Shown: positions 29,363 through 38,475 of the stretch, in pieces
Layout of the letters: each line of letters starts with the position of its first letter
Numbering within the stretch: the stretch's first letter is position 1
Assembly (NCBI RefSeq): GCF_014652395.1
Contig: NZ_BMYS01000004.1
Span: 47,226 to 111,225 of the forward strand
DNA: 64,000 bases
From: Advenella faeciporci
GTDB taxonomy: Bacteria > Pseudomonadota > Gammaproteobacteria > Burkholderiales > Burkholderiaceae_B
Direction of reading: 5' to 3'
Made by a program: the position numbers and the translations under genes
Notes under the pieces: model-generated
Database searches by the model: none
Told to the model about the DNA's origin: nothing
What the model saw: the letters and a program-made list of their open reading frames with translations, nothing else

Positions 29363-30220
29363 ATGTTTCCCGAAATCATTTCATCCCGCAGTGTGCGTGA
29401 CAGCATTGACGGTTTTGTCGATTACCTGGTCATGAATTACGCCGACGGCTTAAATAGCATGTCCGAACCCATTCTTGCCGCTCTGGTATGGCTGGAACAA
29501 TTATTGCGCAACGCACCCTGGTGGAGCATCATTATGCTCACCATGCTTCTTGCCTATGGCATGAGCCGGCGCATTGCATTCAGTTTTGGCATGGGTGCCA
29601 TGCTCTTTCTGCTGGGTGCCATGGGGCTTTGGGACGCCGGCATGCAAACCCTTTCGCTCATGATCATGGCAACCGGTCTTTCCATTATTATTGGCATTCC
29701 CATGGGCATTCTCATGTCCAAATTCGACCGTTTCCGCTCTGTCATGCTACCCGTACTGGACGTGATGCAAACGATGCCCAGCTTCGTCTACCTGATCCCT
29801 GTCGTCATGCTGTTTGGCCTGGGCAAAATACCAGCCATTATTGCCACCGTCATTTATGCCGTGCCACCGGTTATCCGATTAACCGACCTTGGCATCCGCC
29901 TGGTTGACGCGGAAGTCCTTGAAGCCTCCCGCGCCTTTGGTGCTTCCAGTACCCAGCAGCTTTTTGGTGTCCAAATTCCCCTGGCCCTGCCCAATATCAT
30001 GGCAGGTATTAACCAAACCACCATGATGGCGCTTTCCATGGTGGTGATTGCCTCCATGATTGGTGCGCGCGGCCTGGGTTATGAAGTATTGCTGGGAATT
30101 AACCGCCTTGAAGTGGGCCGCGGCCTGCTGGCAGGGTTGGGTATTGTCATTCTTGCCGTACTGTTTGACCGGATTACCCAGTCTTATGGAAAACGCAAAC
30201 AGATCAGGGGTGCACGATGA
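29363..30220 (+). CDS. proW: Glycine betaine ABC transporter permease
   Basis: 285 residues with about six membrane helices. Conserved stretches are GIPMGILMSKFDRFRSVMLP, DVMQTMPSFVYLIPVVMLFG, VPPVIRLTDLGIRLVD, the EAA loop EASRAFGASSTQQLFGVQIP and SMVVIASMIGARGLGYEVL. It forms the membrane channel with two copies per complex. The stop overlaps the proV start (ATGA). Confidence 0.95.
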   Translation: MFPEIISSRSVRDSIDGFVDYLVMNYADGLNSMSEPILAALVWLEQLLRNAPWWSIIMLTMLLAYGMSRRIAFSFGMGAMLFLLGAMGLWDAGMQTLSLMIMATGLSIIIGIPMGILMSKFDRFRSVMLPVLDVMQTMPSFVYLIPVVMLFGLGKIPAIIATVIYAVPPVIRLTDLGIRLVDAEVLEASRAFGASSTQQLFGVQIPLALPNIMAGINQTTMMALSMVVIASMIGARGLGYEVLLGINRLEVGRGLLAGLGIVILAVLFDRITQSYGKRKQIRGAR

Positions 30221-31536
30221 GTAAAATCGAAGTCAAACATATTTACAAGATCTTCGGCAAGCACCCTGAAAAATGGCTTGATGCCGTCAAACAGGGTATG
30301 AGCAAGGAAGAGTTGCTGGCCAAAAGCAAACATACCCTGGGCCTGAAAGATATTTCGCTGAACATTGAAGAAGGCAGCATCTATGTCATCATGGGCTTGT
30401 CAGGATCAGGCAAATCCACGTTAATCCGCCACTTCAACCGGCTTATCGAACCCACCGCAGGGCAGATCCTGGTTGATGGCACCGATGTGACCACGCTGGG
30501 AAAAAAAGAACTGGAAAAATTCCGCCAGAAAACCATGAGCATGGTGTTCCAGCGCTTTGGCCTGCTGCCCCATAAAACCACATTGGAAAATGCCGCCTAC
30601 GGACTGAATGTCCAGGGTATAGGCAAAGACAAGGCACAGGAAACCGCCCGCTACTGGCTTGAGCAGGTTGGCCTGGCCGGTTTTGAAAACCAATACCCCA
30701 GCCAGCTGTCTGGCGGTATGCAACAACGGGTAGGCTTGGCCAGGGCCTTGGCCACCGATGCTGAAATTTTGCTCATGGATGAGGCTTTTTCGGCCCTTGA
30801 CCCGCTGATTCGCCGGGAAATGCAAAACCAGCTGCTGGAACTGCAATCCCGCCTTAACAAAACCATCGTATTCATTACCCACGACCTGGATGAAGCATTG
30901 CGGCTGGGTAACCGGATTGCGATCTTAAAAGACGGTGAACTGATTCAGGAAGGTACGCCCGAAGATATCCTGCTGTCGCCCAACAACGAATATGTCGAGG
31001 CATTCCTGCAGGATGTAAACCGCAGCAAGATCCTGAATGCCGGTCATGCCGTTAATAAAACCCGTTTGGCACTTACCATGCGTACCCGCCCCCTGCTGGC
31101 ACTGGAAAGAATGAAGCAGTATGATTACCAGTTTGCGCCGGTTCTTGATGGTAATCTGATTGCCGGTATCCTGCATTTTAGCGATGCCGAACAGGCCGTC
31201 AGAAGCGGGCTGCGTGACATTTCCAGTCTGGTCAAGGATATCATCAGTGTACCGGCCAGTACCGGTCTGGATGCCGTGCTTACCCACATGCTGCAGTCTG
31301 ATCAGCCGGTGGCGGTTACCGATGAAAACGATGAATTCATTGGCATGATGTCACGGGCCAAAGTAGTGGAACTGGTGACGACCGATACCCCCAACACCGA
31401 CAACAGCAATGGCGCCGGCAGCGACCCTGAAAACCCAGATATTGCCAGCGATGACAATCCTGCTGAAAAACCCGCTAATGCAACGGGCCATACTGATAAC
31501 AGCAGTCAGGCCGACGATACCGGTAAAAGCGCCTGA
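30217..31536 (+). CDS. proV: Glycine betaine ABC transporter ATP-binding protein with CBS domains and acidic tail
   Basis: 439 residues against about 400 in E. coli. The N-terminal HIYKIFGKHPEKWLDAVKQG extension, Walker A GLSGSGKST, the MVFQRFGLLPHKT Q-loop, signature LSGGMQQRVGLARAL and Walker B LLMDEAFSALDPLIR are typical of ProV. A CBS-type region follows from about residue 280 and may sense ionic strength. The last 50 or so residues (DTPNTDNSNGAGSDPENPD and on) are a low-complexity Asp/Asn/Pro/Ser tail unusual for the family. A strong terminator follows 12 bases after the stop. Confidence 0.94.
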   Translation: MSKIEVKHIYKIFGKHPEKWLDAVKQGMSKEELLAKSKHTLGLKDISLNIEEGSIYVIMGLSGSGKSTLIRHFNRLIEPTAGQILVDGTDVTTLGKKELEKFRQKTMSMVFQRFGLLPHKTTLENAAYGLNVQGIGKDKAQETARYWLEQVGLAGFENQYPSQLSGGMQQRVGLARALATDAEILLMDEAFSALDPLIRREMQNQLLELQSRLNKTIVFITHDLDEALRLGNRIAILKDGELIQEGTPEDILLSPNNEYVEAFLQDVNRSKILNAGHAVNKTRLALTMRTRPLLALERMKQYDYQFAPVLDGNLIAGILHFSDAEQAVRSGLRDISSLVKDIISVPASTGLDAVLTHMLQSDQPVAVTDENDEFIGMMSRAKVVELVTTDTPNTDNSNGAGSDPENPDIASDDNPAEKPANATGHTDNSSQADDTGKSA

Positions 31537-31548
31537 CCTCAACCTGGC

Positions 31549-31599
31549 AAACAGCCCCTTGAATCTTGGTTTTCCAAGTATTTAAGGGGCTGTTTTTAT
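31549..31599. terminator. Bidirectional terminator between proV and the ABC-2 permease gene
   Basis: Arms AAACAGCCCCTTGAA (31549-31563) and TTTAAGGGGCTGTTT (31581-31595) enclose an inner hairpin CTTGG-TTTT-CCAAG. T-runs occur on both strands (TTTTTATT downstream on +; the AAA arm start gives T's on -). It separates two convergent operons. Confidence 0.92.
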
Positions 31600-31613
31600 T
31601 AGCTGAAAAATGT

Positions 31614-32375
31614 TTATTGCTTAAGCTTGTAACCGGTCCTGAACAGCCAGGCAATAAAACCAAGGCAAACAAACAGGAACACCACGATCATGCCCAGGCT
31701 GATATAGTGATTGACGTCAGACACGCCATAAAAACTCCAGCGAAAACCGCTAATCAAATACACCACCGGGTTCAGCAGGGCGACTTTCTGCCAGAACTCG
31801 GGCAACATATTAATGGAATAAAACGCCCCACCCAGAAAAGTAAGCGGTGTAATCACCATCAGCGGAATGATTTGCAGTTTTTCAAAGCCTTCCGCCCACA
31901 AGCCAATAATAAAGCCGAACATGCTGAACGTGACCGCCGTCAGAAACAGAAACAGCAGCATCCAGACGGGGTGCTGTATTTCATAATCCACAAACAATCT
32001 TGCCGTTAGCAAAATCAAAGCGCCAACCATTATCGATTTGGTCGTTGCCGCCCCCACATAACCAATAACCACTTCCACAAAAGATACCGGCGCCGACAGT
32101 ATTTCATAAATGGTTCCCGACCAGCGTGGCATGTAAATGCCAAAAGAGGCGTTGGAAATACTCTCGCTAAGCAGGGAAAGCATGATCAGGCCCGGTATGA
32201 TAAAAGCTCCGTAACTGACTCCGTCCACCTGCCCCATGCGCGAACCAATAGCCGCACCAAACACCACAAAGTACAGGGAAGTGGACAATACCGGCGAAGC
32301 AATGCTTTGCGTCAGGGTCCGGAAAGCCCGGGCCATTTCAAATAAATAAATAGCTTTGATGGCATACCAATTCAT
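31614..32375 (-). CDS. ABC-2 type transporter permease (YadH-like)
   Basis: 253 residues, about six membrane helices. The family motif [19 protein letters not shown] followed by [18 protein letters not shown] identifies the ABC-2 (DrrB/NodJ/YadH) family. It overlaps the ATPase gene by four bases and is its obvious partner. The pair most resembles E. coli YadG/YadH, an exporter of unknown substrate. Confidence 0.92.
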   Translation of the reverse strand: MNWYAIKAIYLFEMARAFRTLTQSIASPVLSTSLYFVVFGAAIGSRMGQVDGVSYGAFIIPGLIMLSLLSESISNASFGIYMPRWSGTIYEILSAPVSFVEVVIGYVGAATTKSIMVGALILLTARLFVDYEIQHPVWMLLFLFLTAVTFSMFGFIIGLWAEGFEKLQIIPLMVITPLTFLGGAFYSINMLPEFWQKVALLNPVVYLISGFRWSFYGVSDVNHYISLGMIVVFLFVCLGFIAWLFRTGYKLKQ

Positions 32376-33316
32376 GCTGGCTCCTTGACCAGATTGACAA
32401 AAATTTCCTCAAGCGAACTTTCTTTTGATTTCAGGTCGGAGAACTCAATCTGCGACTGGCCCAGCCGCTTCAGAAATAACGCAATACCACCGGAACCGCC
32501 CTGCTCCTGCCGGGTATCATAGGTATAAACCAATGTTTTTCCCTCATCGGCCAGGCTCAGCTGAAATTCCGCCAGTTCTGGCGGAATAAACATCAACGGC
32601 ATGCTCAGCTGCACATGCAACTCTTTTTTGCCCAGCTGGCGCATCAGGGTTGCTTTTTCTTCCACCAGCACAATTTCACCATGGTTGATCACGGCAATCC
32701 GGTCAGCCATATCTTCAGCTTCCTCAATGTAATGGGTCGTCAAGATGATAGTTACCCCGTTTTCCCGTAAACGGCGTACCATACGCCACATATCATGGCG
32801 AAGTTCCACATCAACCCCCGCGGTGGGTTCATCCAGAAACAAAATGGCCGGTTCATGGGACAGGGCCTTGGCGATCAATACCCGCCGCTTCATACCGCCG
32901 GAAAGGCTCAAGAGTTTATTGTTGCGTTTGTCCCATAAAGACAGATCGCGCAAGACCTTTTCAATATGGGCCGGGTTGGCCGGCTTGCCAAACAGGCCCC
33001 GGCTGAAACTGACTGTGGCCCAGACGGTTTCAAAGGCATCGGTATACAGTTCCTGGGGTACCAGGCCAATCCTGGGGCGTATCTTCCTGGCATCCCGGAC
33101 AATATCCATGCCATCAACGGTTACCGTACCGCCGGTTGCATTAAGCAAACCGGTCACAATACCGATCATCGTGGTTTTACCGGCGCCATTCGGACCCAGC
33201 AAGGCAAGGATTTCTCCGCGCCGGATATCAAGACTGACCCTTTTAAGCGCGCTGAAACCGTTTTTATACGTTTTGTCCAGATCCCTGATGGACACAATCG
33301 TGTCTGCTTTTTCCAT
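32372..33316 (-). CDS. ABC-2 exporter ATP-binding protein (YadG-like)
   Basis: 314 residues from the ATG at 33316, chosen because AGGA lies seven bases before it and the domain begins at once ([20 protein letters not shown]); the frame runs on to 33367. Walker [10 protein letters not shown], signature [15 protein letters not shown], Walker [20 protein letters not shown] and the C-terminal [14 protein letters not shown] motif match YadG-type ATPases. It energises the permease encoded directly downstream. Substrate unknown. Confidence 0.92.
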   Translation of the reverse strand: MEKADTIVSIRDLDKTYKNGFSALKRVSLDIRRGEILALLGPNGAGKTTMIGIVTGLLNATGGTVTVDGMDIVRDARKIRPRIGLVPQELYTDAFETVWATVSFSRGLFGKPANPAHIEKVLRDLSLWDKRNNKLLSLSGGMKRRVLIAKALSHEPAILFLDEPTAGVDVELRHDMWRMVRRLRENGVTIILTTHYIEEAEDMADRIAVINHGEIVLVEEKATLMRQLGKKELHVQLSMPLMFIPPELAEFQLSLADEGKTLVYTYDTRQEQGGSGGIALFLKRLGQSQIEFSDLKSKESSLEEIFVNLVKEPA

Positions 33317-33438
33317 GCTTTTTTCCTGATGATTGACTTGCTTGCCTGACTGCGGATTGAATACCAACGTTTCCAGCAGTCCCTGATTGCGCTATGATTA
33401 TTCCATCTTTTCAATATCCTTCATATTACATAAACATC

Positions 33439-34059
33439 ATGTCATCTGTTCCAGGAACACGCGGTTACGCCCAAAAGCCAGAGAAATTTGCCAAAGACTA
33501 CGAAAGCGTCACGTTTGAAAAAGTCCACAAGCCCGTCAGGCATTATTATCCCATCCACAACAAACTGGCCAGCATTCTGGATATTGGCGCCGGTACCGGC
33601 CGCGATGCCGCCGCCTTGGCACGGGCAGGCCATTTTGTGGATGCCGTTGAACCCACCGCAGGCATGCGTGAACACGGCCAGCAACTGCATGCCAATGAAC
33701 AAATCAACTGGATTGACGACAACCTGCCACATTTGCATAAAATTGTCGCCAGCCACAAAAAATATGATCTGCTGCTGCTAACCGCGGTATGGATGCACCT
33801 GACGCCAGAAGAAAGGGAAACCGCCATGCGCGTTTGCAAAAACCTGCTGCTGCCCGGTGGTGTCATGTCACTGTCCCTGCGTCATGGCCCGGTGCCCGCC
33901 GACCGACATATGTTTGATATTCCCGATGAAGAGGTGATTGAACTGGGCAAGGCACATGGCCTGCACCTGCTGCACCACAGTGTTCACAAAGGTGACACGC
34001 TGGGCCGTAATGAAATTCACTGGAGCTATGTGGTTTTTTCTGCAGCGCCTTCCGCATAA
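33439..34059 (+). CDS. Class I SAM-dependent methyltransferase
   Basis: 206 residues from ATG 33439; an earlier in-frame ATG at 33394 lacks domain support. Motif I is ILDIGAGTGRDAAALARAGH near residue 51, followed by an acidic motif II VDAVEPTAGM and motif IV LLLLTAVWMHLTPEER. The C-terminus HWSYVVFSA is typical of small methyltransferases of the Methyltransf_11/UbiE-like type. The acceptor is unknown. It precedes nnrD by 31 bases on the same strand. Confidence 0.88.
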   Translation: MSSVPGTRGYAQKPEKFAKDYESVTFEKVHKPVRHYYPIHNKLASILDIGAGTGRDAAALARAGHFVDAVEPTAGMREHGQQLHANEQINWIDDNLPHLHKIVASHKKYDLLLLTAVWMHLTPEERETAMRVCKNLLLPGGVMSLSLRHGPVPADRHMFDIPDEEVIELGKAHGLHLLHHSVHKGDTLGRNEIHWSYVVFSAAPSA

Positions 34060-34090
34060 ACACATCATCATAAAAAATTTGAAACTTTAA

Positions 34091-34948
34091 ATGATTAATG
34101 AATATACCCGCTTCGCCCGACAGCATTTTCCGGAACTGTGCCAGCCCCGCCCCCTGGACAGCCACAAAGGCACTTTTGGCACCCTGGGTATTCTGGCCGG
34201 TGGCAAAAACATGGTGGGTGCTGCCCTGCTGGCGGCACGGGCCGCCCTGAAACAGGGTACGGGACGGGTTCATGTTGGCTTTACCCAGGACAGCCAACCG
34301 CTGGAAGTCGATACCGTGCAGCCCGAACTCATGCTCAACACGGCAGGAAAACTGCTGGGCAAAGAAGATATTGGCGCATGGGTGGCCGGTTGCGGCATGG
34401 GCCTGACACCCCTGGCGCAAAATTGCCTGGCGACCCTCTTCAACCGTTACCCCTATGCAGCCATTGTGCTGGATGCCGATGCCCTTACGCTTTTGTCTGA
34501 ACACGCCTTTGCGCTTTCCCATGACAAGGCCCCACTGGTCCTGACGCCTCACCCGAGTGAAGCGGCCCGGCTGCTGGGCTGCACCACCGCCGATATCCAG
34601 AAAGACCGGAATCAGGCAGCACGAGAAATTTCAGGAAAACATACCGCCTGGACCGTCCTGAAAGGCTATCAAACGGTTATCTGCAGTCCCAAAGGGGAAA
34701 TCACGGTTAATCATACCGGCAACCCGGGCCTGTCCACGGCTGGCACCGGAGATGTCCTCGCGGGTATGATTGGCGCCTGCCTGGCGCAGGGTATCACACC
34801 TGAACAGGCCATTGCCGGGGCGGTATGGCTGCATGGTGCCGCTGCCGATTATCTGGTATCACAGGGCATTGGCCCTGTCGGCATGACCGCCGGTGAAGTG
34901 CTGGATGCAGCCAGAACGGTGCGCAACCTGATTACCGTCCAGGCTTAA
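34091..34948 (+). CDS. nnrD: ADP-dependent NAD(P)H-hydrate dehydratase
   Basis: 285 residues. The ribokinase-like repair domain shows HKGTFGTLGILAGGKNMVGA, VLDADALTLL, LTPHPSEAARLLG and the phosphate loop GNPGLSTAGTGDVLAGMIG. It dehydrates damaged NADHX and NADPHX back to NAD(P)H. The epimerase domain often fused N-terminally in bacterial proteins is absent, so a separate epimerase gene must exist elsewhere. Expressed with or just after the methyltransferase gene. Confidence 0.94.
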   Translation: MINEYTRFARQHFPELCQPRPLDSHKGTFGTLGILAGGKNMVGAALLAARAALKQGTGRVHVGFTQDSQPLEVDTVQPELMLNTAGKLLGKEDIGAWVAGCGMGLTPLAQNCLATLFNRYPYAAIVLDADALTLLSEHAFALSHDKAPLVLTPHPSEAARLLGCTTADIQKDRNQAAREISGKHTAWTVLKGYQTVICSPKGEITVNHTGNPGLSTAGTGDVLAGMIGACLAQGITPEQAIAGAVWLHGAAADYLVSQGIGPVGMTAGEVLDAARTVRNLITVQA

Positions 34949-35000
34949 TTAAAAAAATCGTATAAACTGAAATTAATTTCAAATTAAACCAGGATAGATA

Positions 35001-35345
35001 ATGGCAAATATTTTAAATAATAAAAAATTTATAAATGCAGAAAATACAGCAAATGGAGAGGTATCTGGCGAAACCGTTTTTAACTATAAACAGGATGGCA
35101 AGCAAATAGAAGCCGTTTATTCAGGGGGTATTATTAAAAAAGGACACCTGATTGGTGTAATGACGGGCGATAATACATTTACCATGTTCTATCATCATGT
35201 AAACCTGAATGATGACATACGTGCAGGCCAATGCCATAGCACTATACTCACAGAACAGAATGGCAAACTAAAACTCATTGAAAGCTGGCAATGGCTCAAT
35301 GGTGATTGTTCTAAGGGCCAATCTATCTTGATAGAACACGCATAA
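35001..35345 (+). CDS. Small conserved protein of unknown function, AT-rich gene
   Basis: 114 residues, no signal peptide or membrane helix. Predicted beta-rich (AVYSGGIIKKGHLIGVMTGD, FTMFYHHVNLNDDIRAGQCH, KLKLIESWQWLNGDCSKGQS). Similar short proteins are often annotated as n-acetylglutamate synthase-like without real evidence; enzyme activity should not be assumed. CAGGA lies before the ATG, and a clean terminator follows immediately. The gene is visibly more AT-rich than its neighbours, with many AAA/ATA/TTA codons, suggesting recent acquisition. Confidence 0.75.
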   Translation: MANILNNKKFINAENTANGEVSGETVFNYKQDGKQIEAVYSGGIIKKGHLIGVMTGDNTFTMFYHHVNLNDDIRAGQCHSTILTEQNGKLKLIESWQWLNGDCSKGQSILIEHA

Positions 35346-35346
35346 A

Positions 35347-35383
35347 AAAGCCACTGTCACATACAGCTTGCGACAGTGGCTTT
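35347..35383 (+). terminator. Rho-independent terminator
   Basis: Perfect 12-bp repeat AAAGCCACTGTC (35347-35358) / GACAGTGGCTTT (35372-35383), ending in TTT, begins two bases after the stop of the small AT-rich gene. A separate small hairpin CCACGC-TCCT-GCGTGG at 35431-35446 lies just downstream of the convergent diaminopimelate dehydrogenase gene. Confidence 0.85.
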
Positions 35384-35457
35384 AAACAGGATGCCGTATA
35401 TACAGCCTGTTTTTAGAACTTAGTGATCACCCACGCTCCTGCGTGGTAACGAATCAT

Positions 35458-36444
35458 TTACAGCAGTTCTTTACGCAATTCTGCCGCGCTCTTGGGCGAC
35501 AGCAAACCTGGTGGCACGTCAAACGCTGTTTTCGCACCGGTCTGCCCCATCTGGTTCAGCCTGTAAGCGGCACGGGCATAGGCAACCAGCACGCTGGAGG
35601 TAAATTCAGGATTGCTATCCAGCGCCAATGAATATTCCATGACCTGGTTAGTGCCCGCACCAGTTTTACCACTGCGAATCACAAACCCGCCATGCGGCAT
35701 GGCGGCATGGTCACGCTTGAGTTCTTCTTCAGTAATAAACGTAACCGTAGTATCGTAATCGGCAAAATAATCGGGCATGGTCACGATAGACTGTTCCACT
35801 TCGCCGGCACTGGCGCCTTCGGCCAACACCACATAGCAATCACGCTTGTGCTTTTCACGGGTGCTTAGTACAGGCATGGTACCGCTGCGTACCTTGTTCA
35901 TGGCCTCTTCCACCGGAATGGTGTATTGCACACCGGCTTTAACGCCTGGCAGGCGGCGAATGGCATCAGAGTGCCCCTGGCTTAAGCCCTTGCCCCAGAA
36001 CGTATAAGTGGCGCCTTCTGGCAAAATGGCTTCGCCAAACAGACGGTTAATCGAAAACAGGCCCGGATCCCAGCCAATCGCGATCAGGGAAGTCTTGCCA
36101 GCCAGTTCGGCCGAATTGTTCACTGCTTCAAAATACTCGGGAATTTTGGCATGCGTGTCAAAACTGTCAACCGTGTTGAACAAGGCAGAAAGAGCCGGTC
36201 CCTGCTCGGGCAAATCGCTTTTTGAACCACCACACAATACCAGTACGTCTATTTTGTCCTGGAATTGGGCAATATCGTCCAGCTTGTAAACCGGCACGTT
36301 TTGATTAACCAATGAAACACTTTCCGGGTCACGGCGTGTAAACACCGCCACCAATTCCATATCGGGTGTTTTTGCAATGGCAAGCTCCGTACCCCGGCCC
36401 AAATTGCCATAACCGGCAATACCCACTCTGATTTTCTGACTCAT
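35458..36444 (-). CDS. ddh: meso-Diaminopimelate D-dehydrogenase
   Basis: 328 residues, the family length. NADP-binding start IRVGIAGYGNLGRGTELAI, then LCGGSKSDLPEQGPALS, DSFDTHAKIPEYFEAVN, IAIGWDPGLFSINRLFGEA, FWGKGLSQGHSDAIRRLPGV and HGGFVIRSGKTG all match bacterial DapDH. The enzyme makes meso-diaminopimelate in one step from tetrahydrodipicolinate with NADPH and ammonium, bypassing the succinylase route of lysine and peptidoglycan synthesis. It stands alone. Such an enzyme is scattered in proteobacteria, so it may be an addition to the normal dap pathway. Confidence 0.94.
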   Translation of the reverse strand: MSQKIRVGIAGYGNLGRGTELAIAKTPDMELVAVFTRRDPESVSLVNQNVPVYKLDDIAQFQDKIDVLVLCGGSKSDLPEQGPALSALFNTVDSFDTHAKIPEYFEAVNNSAELAGKTSLIAIGWDPGLFSINRLFGEAILPEGATYTFWGKGLSQGHSDAIRRLPGVKAGVQYTIPVEEAMNKVRSGTMPVLSTREKHKRDCYVVLAEGASAGEVEQSIVTMPDYFADYDTTVTFITEEELKRDHAAMPHGGFVIRSGKTGAGTNQVMEYSLALDSNPEFTSSVLVAYARAAYRLNQMGQTGAKTAFDVPPGLLSPKSAAELRKELL

Positions 36445-36589
36445 GCAATCGTTCTCCGTTTAAAGACAACAATTTTAACCGCAAATCAGACCGAATTTTT
36501 AGACAATCCAAATAGCATGCCAGGTTAACCTTAGTATGACCAATGATTAAGATAGAATTGAAATCATCCACCTTGATGACCAAGCCGCC

Positions 36590-37237
36590 ATGATGTATGA
36601 CCTTTTTGCCAACGAAACCACGGGTGAACATGAACAGATCGGCCCCGCCGCCTGGGTGCTAAGGGGATACGCACTGGCATACGCGCCCGAATTGCTGAAT
36701 GCCATACAAATATTGGAACAAATCTCCCCTTTTCGCCATATGACCACGCCGGGGGGCTTCACCATGTCGGTTGCCCTTACCAACTGTGGCCGTTTTGGCT
36801 GGAGCAGTGATGAATCAGGTTATCGCTATTCTCAAACTGATCCCCTTAGCGGCAAAGCTTGGCCAGTCATGCCCGACATATTCATGAAACTGGCCAGCGA
36901 AGCAGCGGCAGTAGCCGGTTTTCCCCGTTTCCAGCCCGATGCCTGCCTGGTCAACCGCTATCTACCCGGTTCAAGGCTTTCTTTACATCAGGACAAGGAT
37001 GAACGCGACTTCAGCGCCCCCATCGTTTCCGTTTCATTGGGCATGCCTGCCGTATTTTTGTTTGGCGGCCTGAAACGTACCGACAAAGCCCGGCGCATTC
37101 CACTGTTACACGGCGATGTCGTGGTTTGGGGTGGCCCCGACCGGCTACGTTACCATGGCATTTTGCCGCTAAAAGACAAACCGCACCCATTGCTGGGTAG
37201 CGTGCGATTGAATTTTACGTTTCGCGAGGCGGGCTAG
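36590..37237 (+). CDS. alkB: DNA oxidative demethylase AlkB
   Basis: 215 residues. The iron ligands are His133 and Asp135 in SLHQDKDERDFSAPIVSVSL and His189 in WGGPDRLRYHGILPL. The 2-oxoglutarate-binding RLNFTFR (Asn208, Arg212) sits at the end, and all match E. coli AlkB with a two-residue offset. It removes methyl groups such as 1-methyladenine and 3-methylcytosine from DNA and RNA. No ada gene is adjacent. Its last 23 bases overlap the convergent CoA-transferase gene. Confidence 0.96.
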   Translation: MMYDLFANETTGEHEQIGPAAWVLRGYALAYAPELLNAIQILEQISPFRHMTTPGGFTMSVALTNCGRFGWSSDESGYRYSQTDPLSGKAWPVMPDIFMKLASEAAAVAGFPRFQPDACLVNRYLPGSRLSLHQDKDERDFSAPIVSVSLGMPAVFLFGGLKRTDKARRIPLLHGDVVVWGGPDRLRYHGILPLKDKPHPLLGSVRLNFTFREAG

Positions 37238-38414
37238 ATTCGGGCATAAACCCCACTTCACGCAAAATTTCTTCCGTATGTTCACCCAGATTGGGTGCAT
37301 GCCGGTAAATACCGGGCGGGGTTCGTGAATAATTACCCACTGGCGCCACCGTACGCAAATGACCTTCGGTGGGATGCACCATTTTCACAATCTGTCCCGT
37401 CGCCTGCAAATGAGGATCCTCCAGCAAGTCTTCCACCTGATTCAAGGGTGCTACCGGGATATCTACCGCCGCCAGGGTTTCAACCCAATAGGCAACGGTA
37501 TTACCCAAAATCATATCGGCCAGAAAACCATATACCTGGTTCACATGCCGGGCCCGGGATTCCACCGACTCAAATACTGAACCTGGCACCAGCAAATCGG
37601 GTCGGCCCACCAGGTCCAGAAAGCGCTGCCAGTGCTTATTGGTATGCACAATCACGCAAACATAACCGTCAGCAGCCTGATACGGTTTTCGTGGTTCCAC
37701 CAGCAGACGGGAATAACCCATTTCGCCTTTGGGGGGTTCAAACGTGGCACCGCCAAGATGGTCATTCAGGACAAACTGCGCCATGGTTTCGAACATGGGA
37801 ATTTCAATCGATTGCCCCTGCCCGGATTGCCGGCTTTCCAGTACGCCTGCCAGGCAGGCAATACCCGCCTGCAGGCCCACAATGCGGTCTGCCATGGTCA
37901 GGGGTACATAACGGGGTGGCAAGCCCGTATGCTGGCTGTACAGGGCCGGAATGCCCGTCATGCCCTGGATAAGATCATCGTAGGCCGGTCTGCCGGCATA
38001 AGGACCGTTATCACTGAATCCGTAGGCACCCGCATATACAATCTGCGGATTGACAGCCTTTACCGCCTCATAAGACAGTCCCAGACGCGCCATTGCCTGC
38101 GGGCGCACATTGTATAAAAAAACATCAGCGGTTTTGGCAAGGGCCAGACAGGCCTCACGGCCTTCTGGCGTTTTAAGATCCAGCACGACCGAACGCTTGT
38201 TACGATTCAAGTGCAGGAAATTGGAGCCCATGCCTTTATGCTGCCGATAGCCCATATTCCGGGTGGTATCCCCGGCGGGCGACTCAACCTTGATCACATC
38301 AGCCCCCAGATCGGCCAGAATCTGCGTGGCAAATGGCCCCATCACCACCGATGTCAAATCAATAATACGGATACCTTTAAGCGGACCGCAGGGTTCTGAA
38401 GCAAGCATAGTCAT
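37215..38414 (-). CDS. CaiB/BaiF family CoA-transferase
   Basis: 399 residues from ATG 38414, which gives the usual short lead before LKGIRIIDLTSVVMGPFATQ; a longer frame from a TTG at 38483 overlaps the previous gene. Family segments are ADLGADVIKVESPAGDTTR, NRNKRSVVLDLKTPEGR and PAYDDLIQGMTG (catalytic Asp expected in this last motif). It moves CoA between carboxylic acids in a formyl/oxalyl-CoA-transferase-like reaction. It is the third gene of enoyl-CoA hydratase - MmgE/PrpD - CoA-transferase, pointing to activation of a carboxylic acid for breakdown. Confidence 0.92.
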   Translation of the reverse strand: MTMLASEPCGPLKGIRIIDLTSVVMGPFATQILADLGADVIKVESPAGDTTRNMGYRQHKGMGSNFLHLNRNKRSVVLDLKTPEGREACLALAKTADVFLYNVRPQAMARLGLSYEAVKAVNPQIVYAGAYGFSDNGPYAGRPAYDDLIQGMTGIPALYSQHTGLPPRYVPLTMADRIVGLQAGIACLAGVLESRQSGQGQSIEIPMFETMAQFVLNDHLGGATFEPPKGEMGYSRLLVEPRKPYQAADGYVCVIVHTNKHWQRFLDLVGRPDLLVPGSVFESVESRARHVNQVYGFLADMILGNTVAYWVETLAAVDIPVAPLNQVEDLLEDPHLQATGQIVKMVHPTEGHLRTVAPVGNYSRTPPGIYRHAPNLGEHTEEILREVGFMPESSPPRET

Positions 38415-38475
38415 ATTCTCTTCATCATTAACAAACTGTCCGGACATAACAGACAGGAGGTCGGTCATGTCATAT

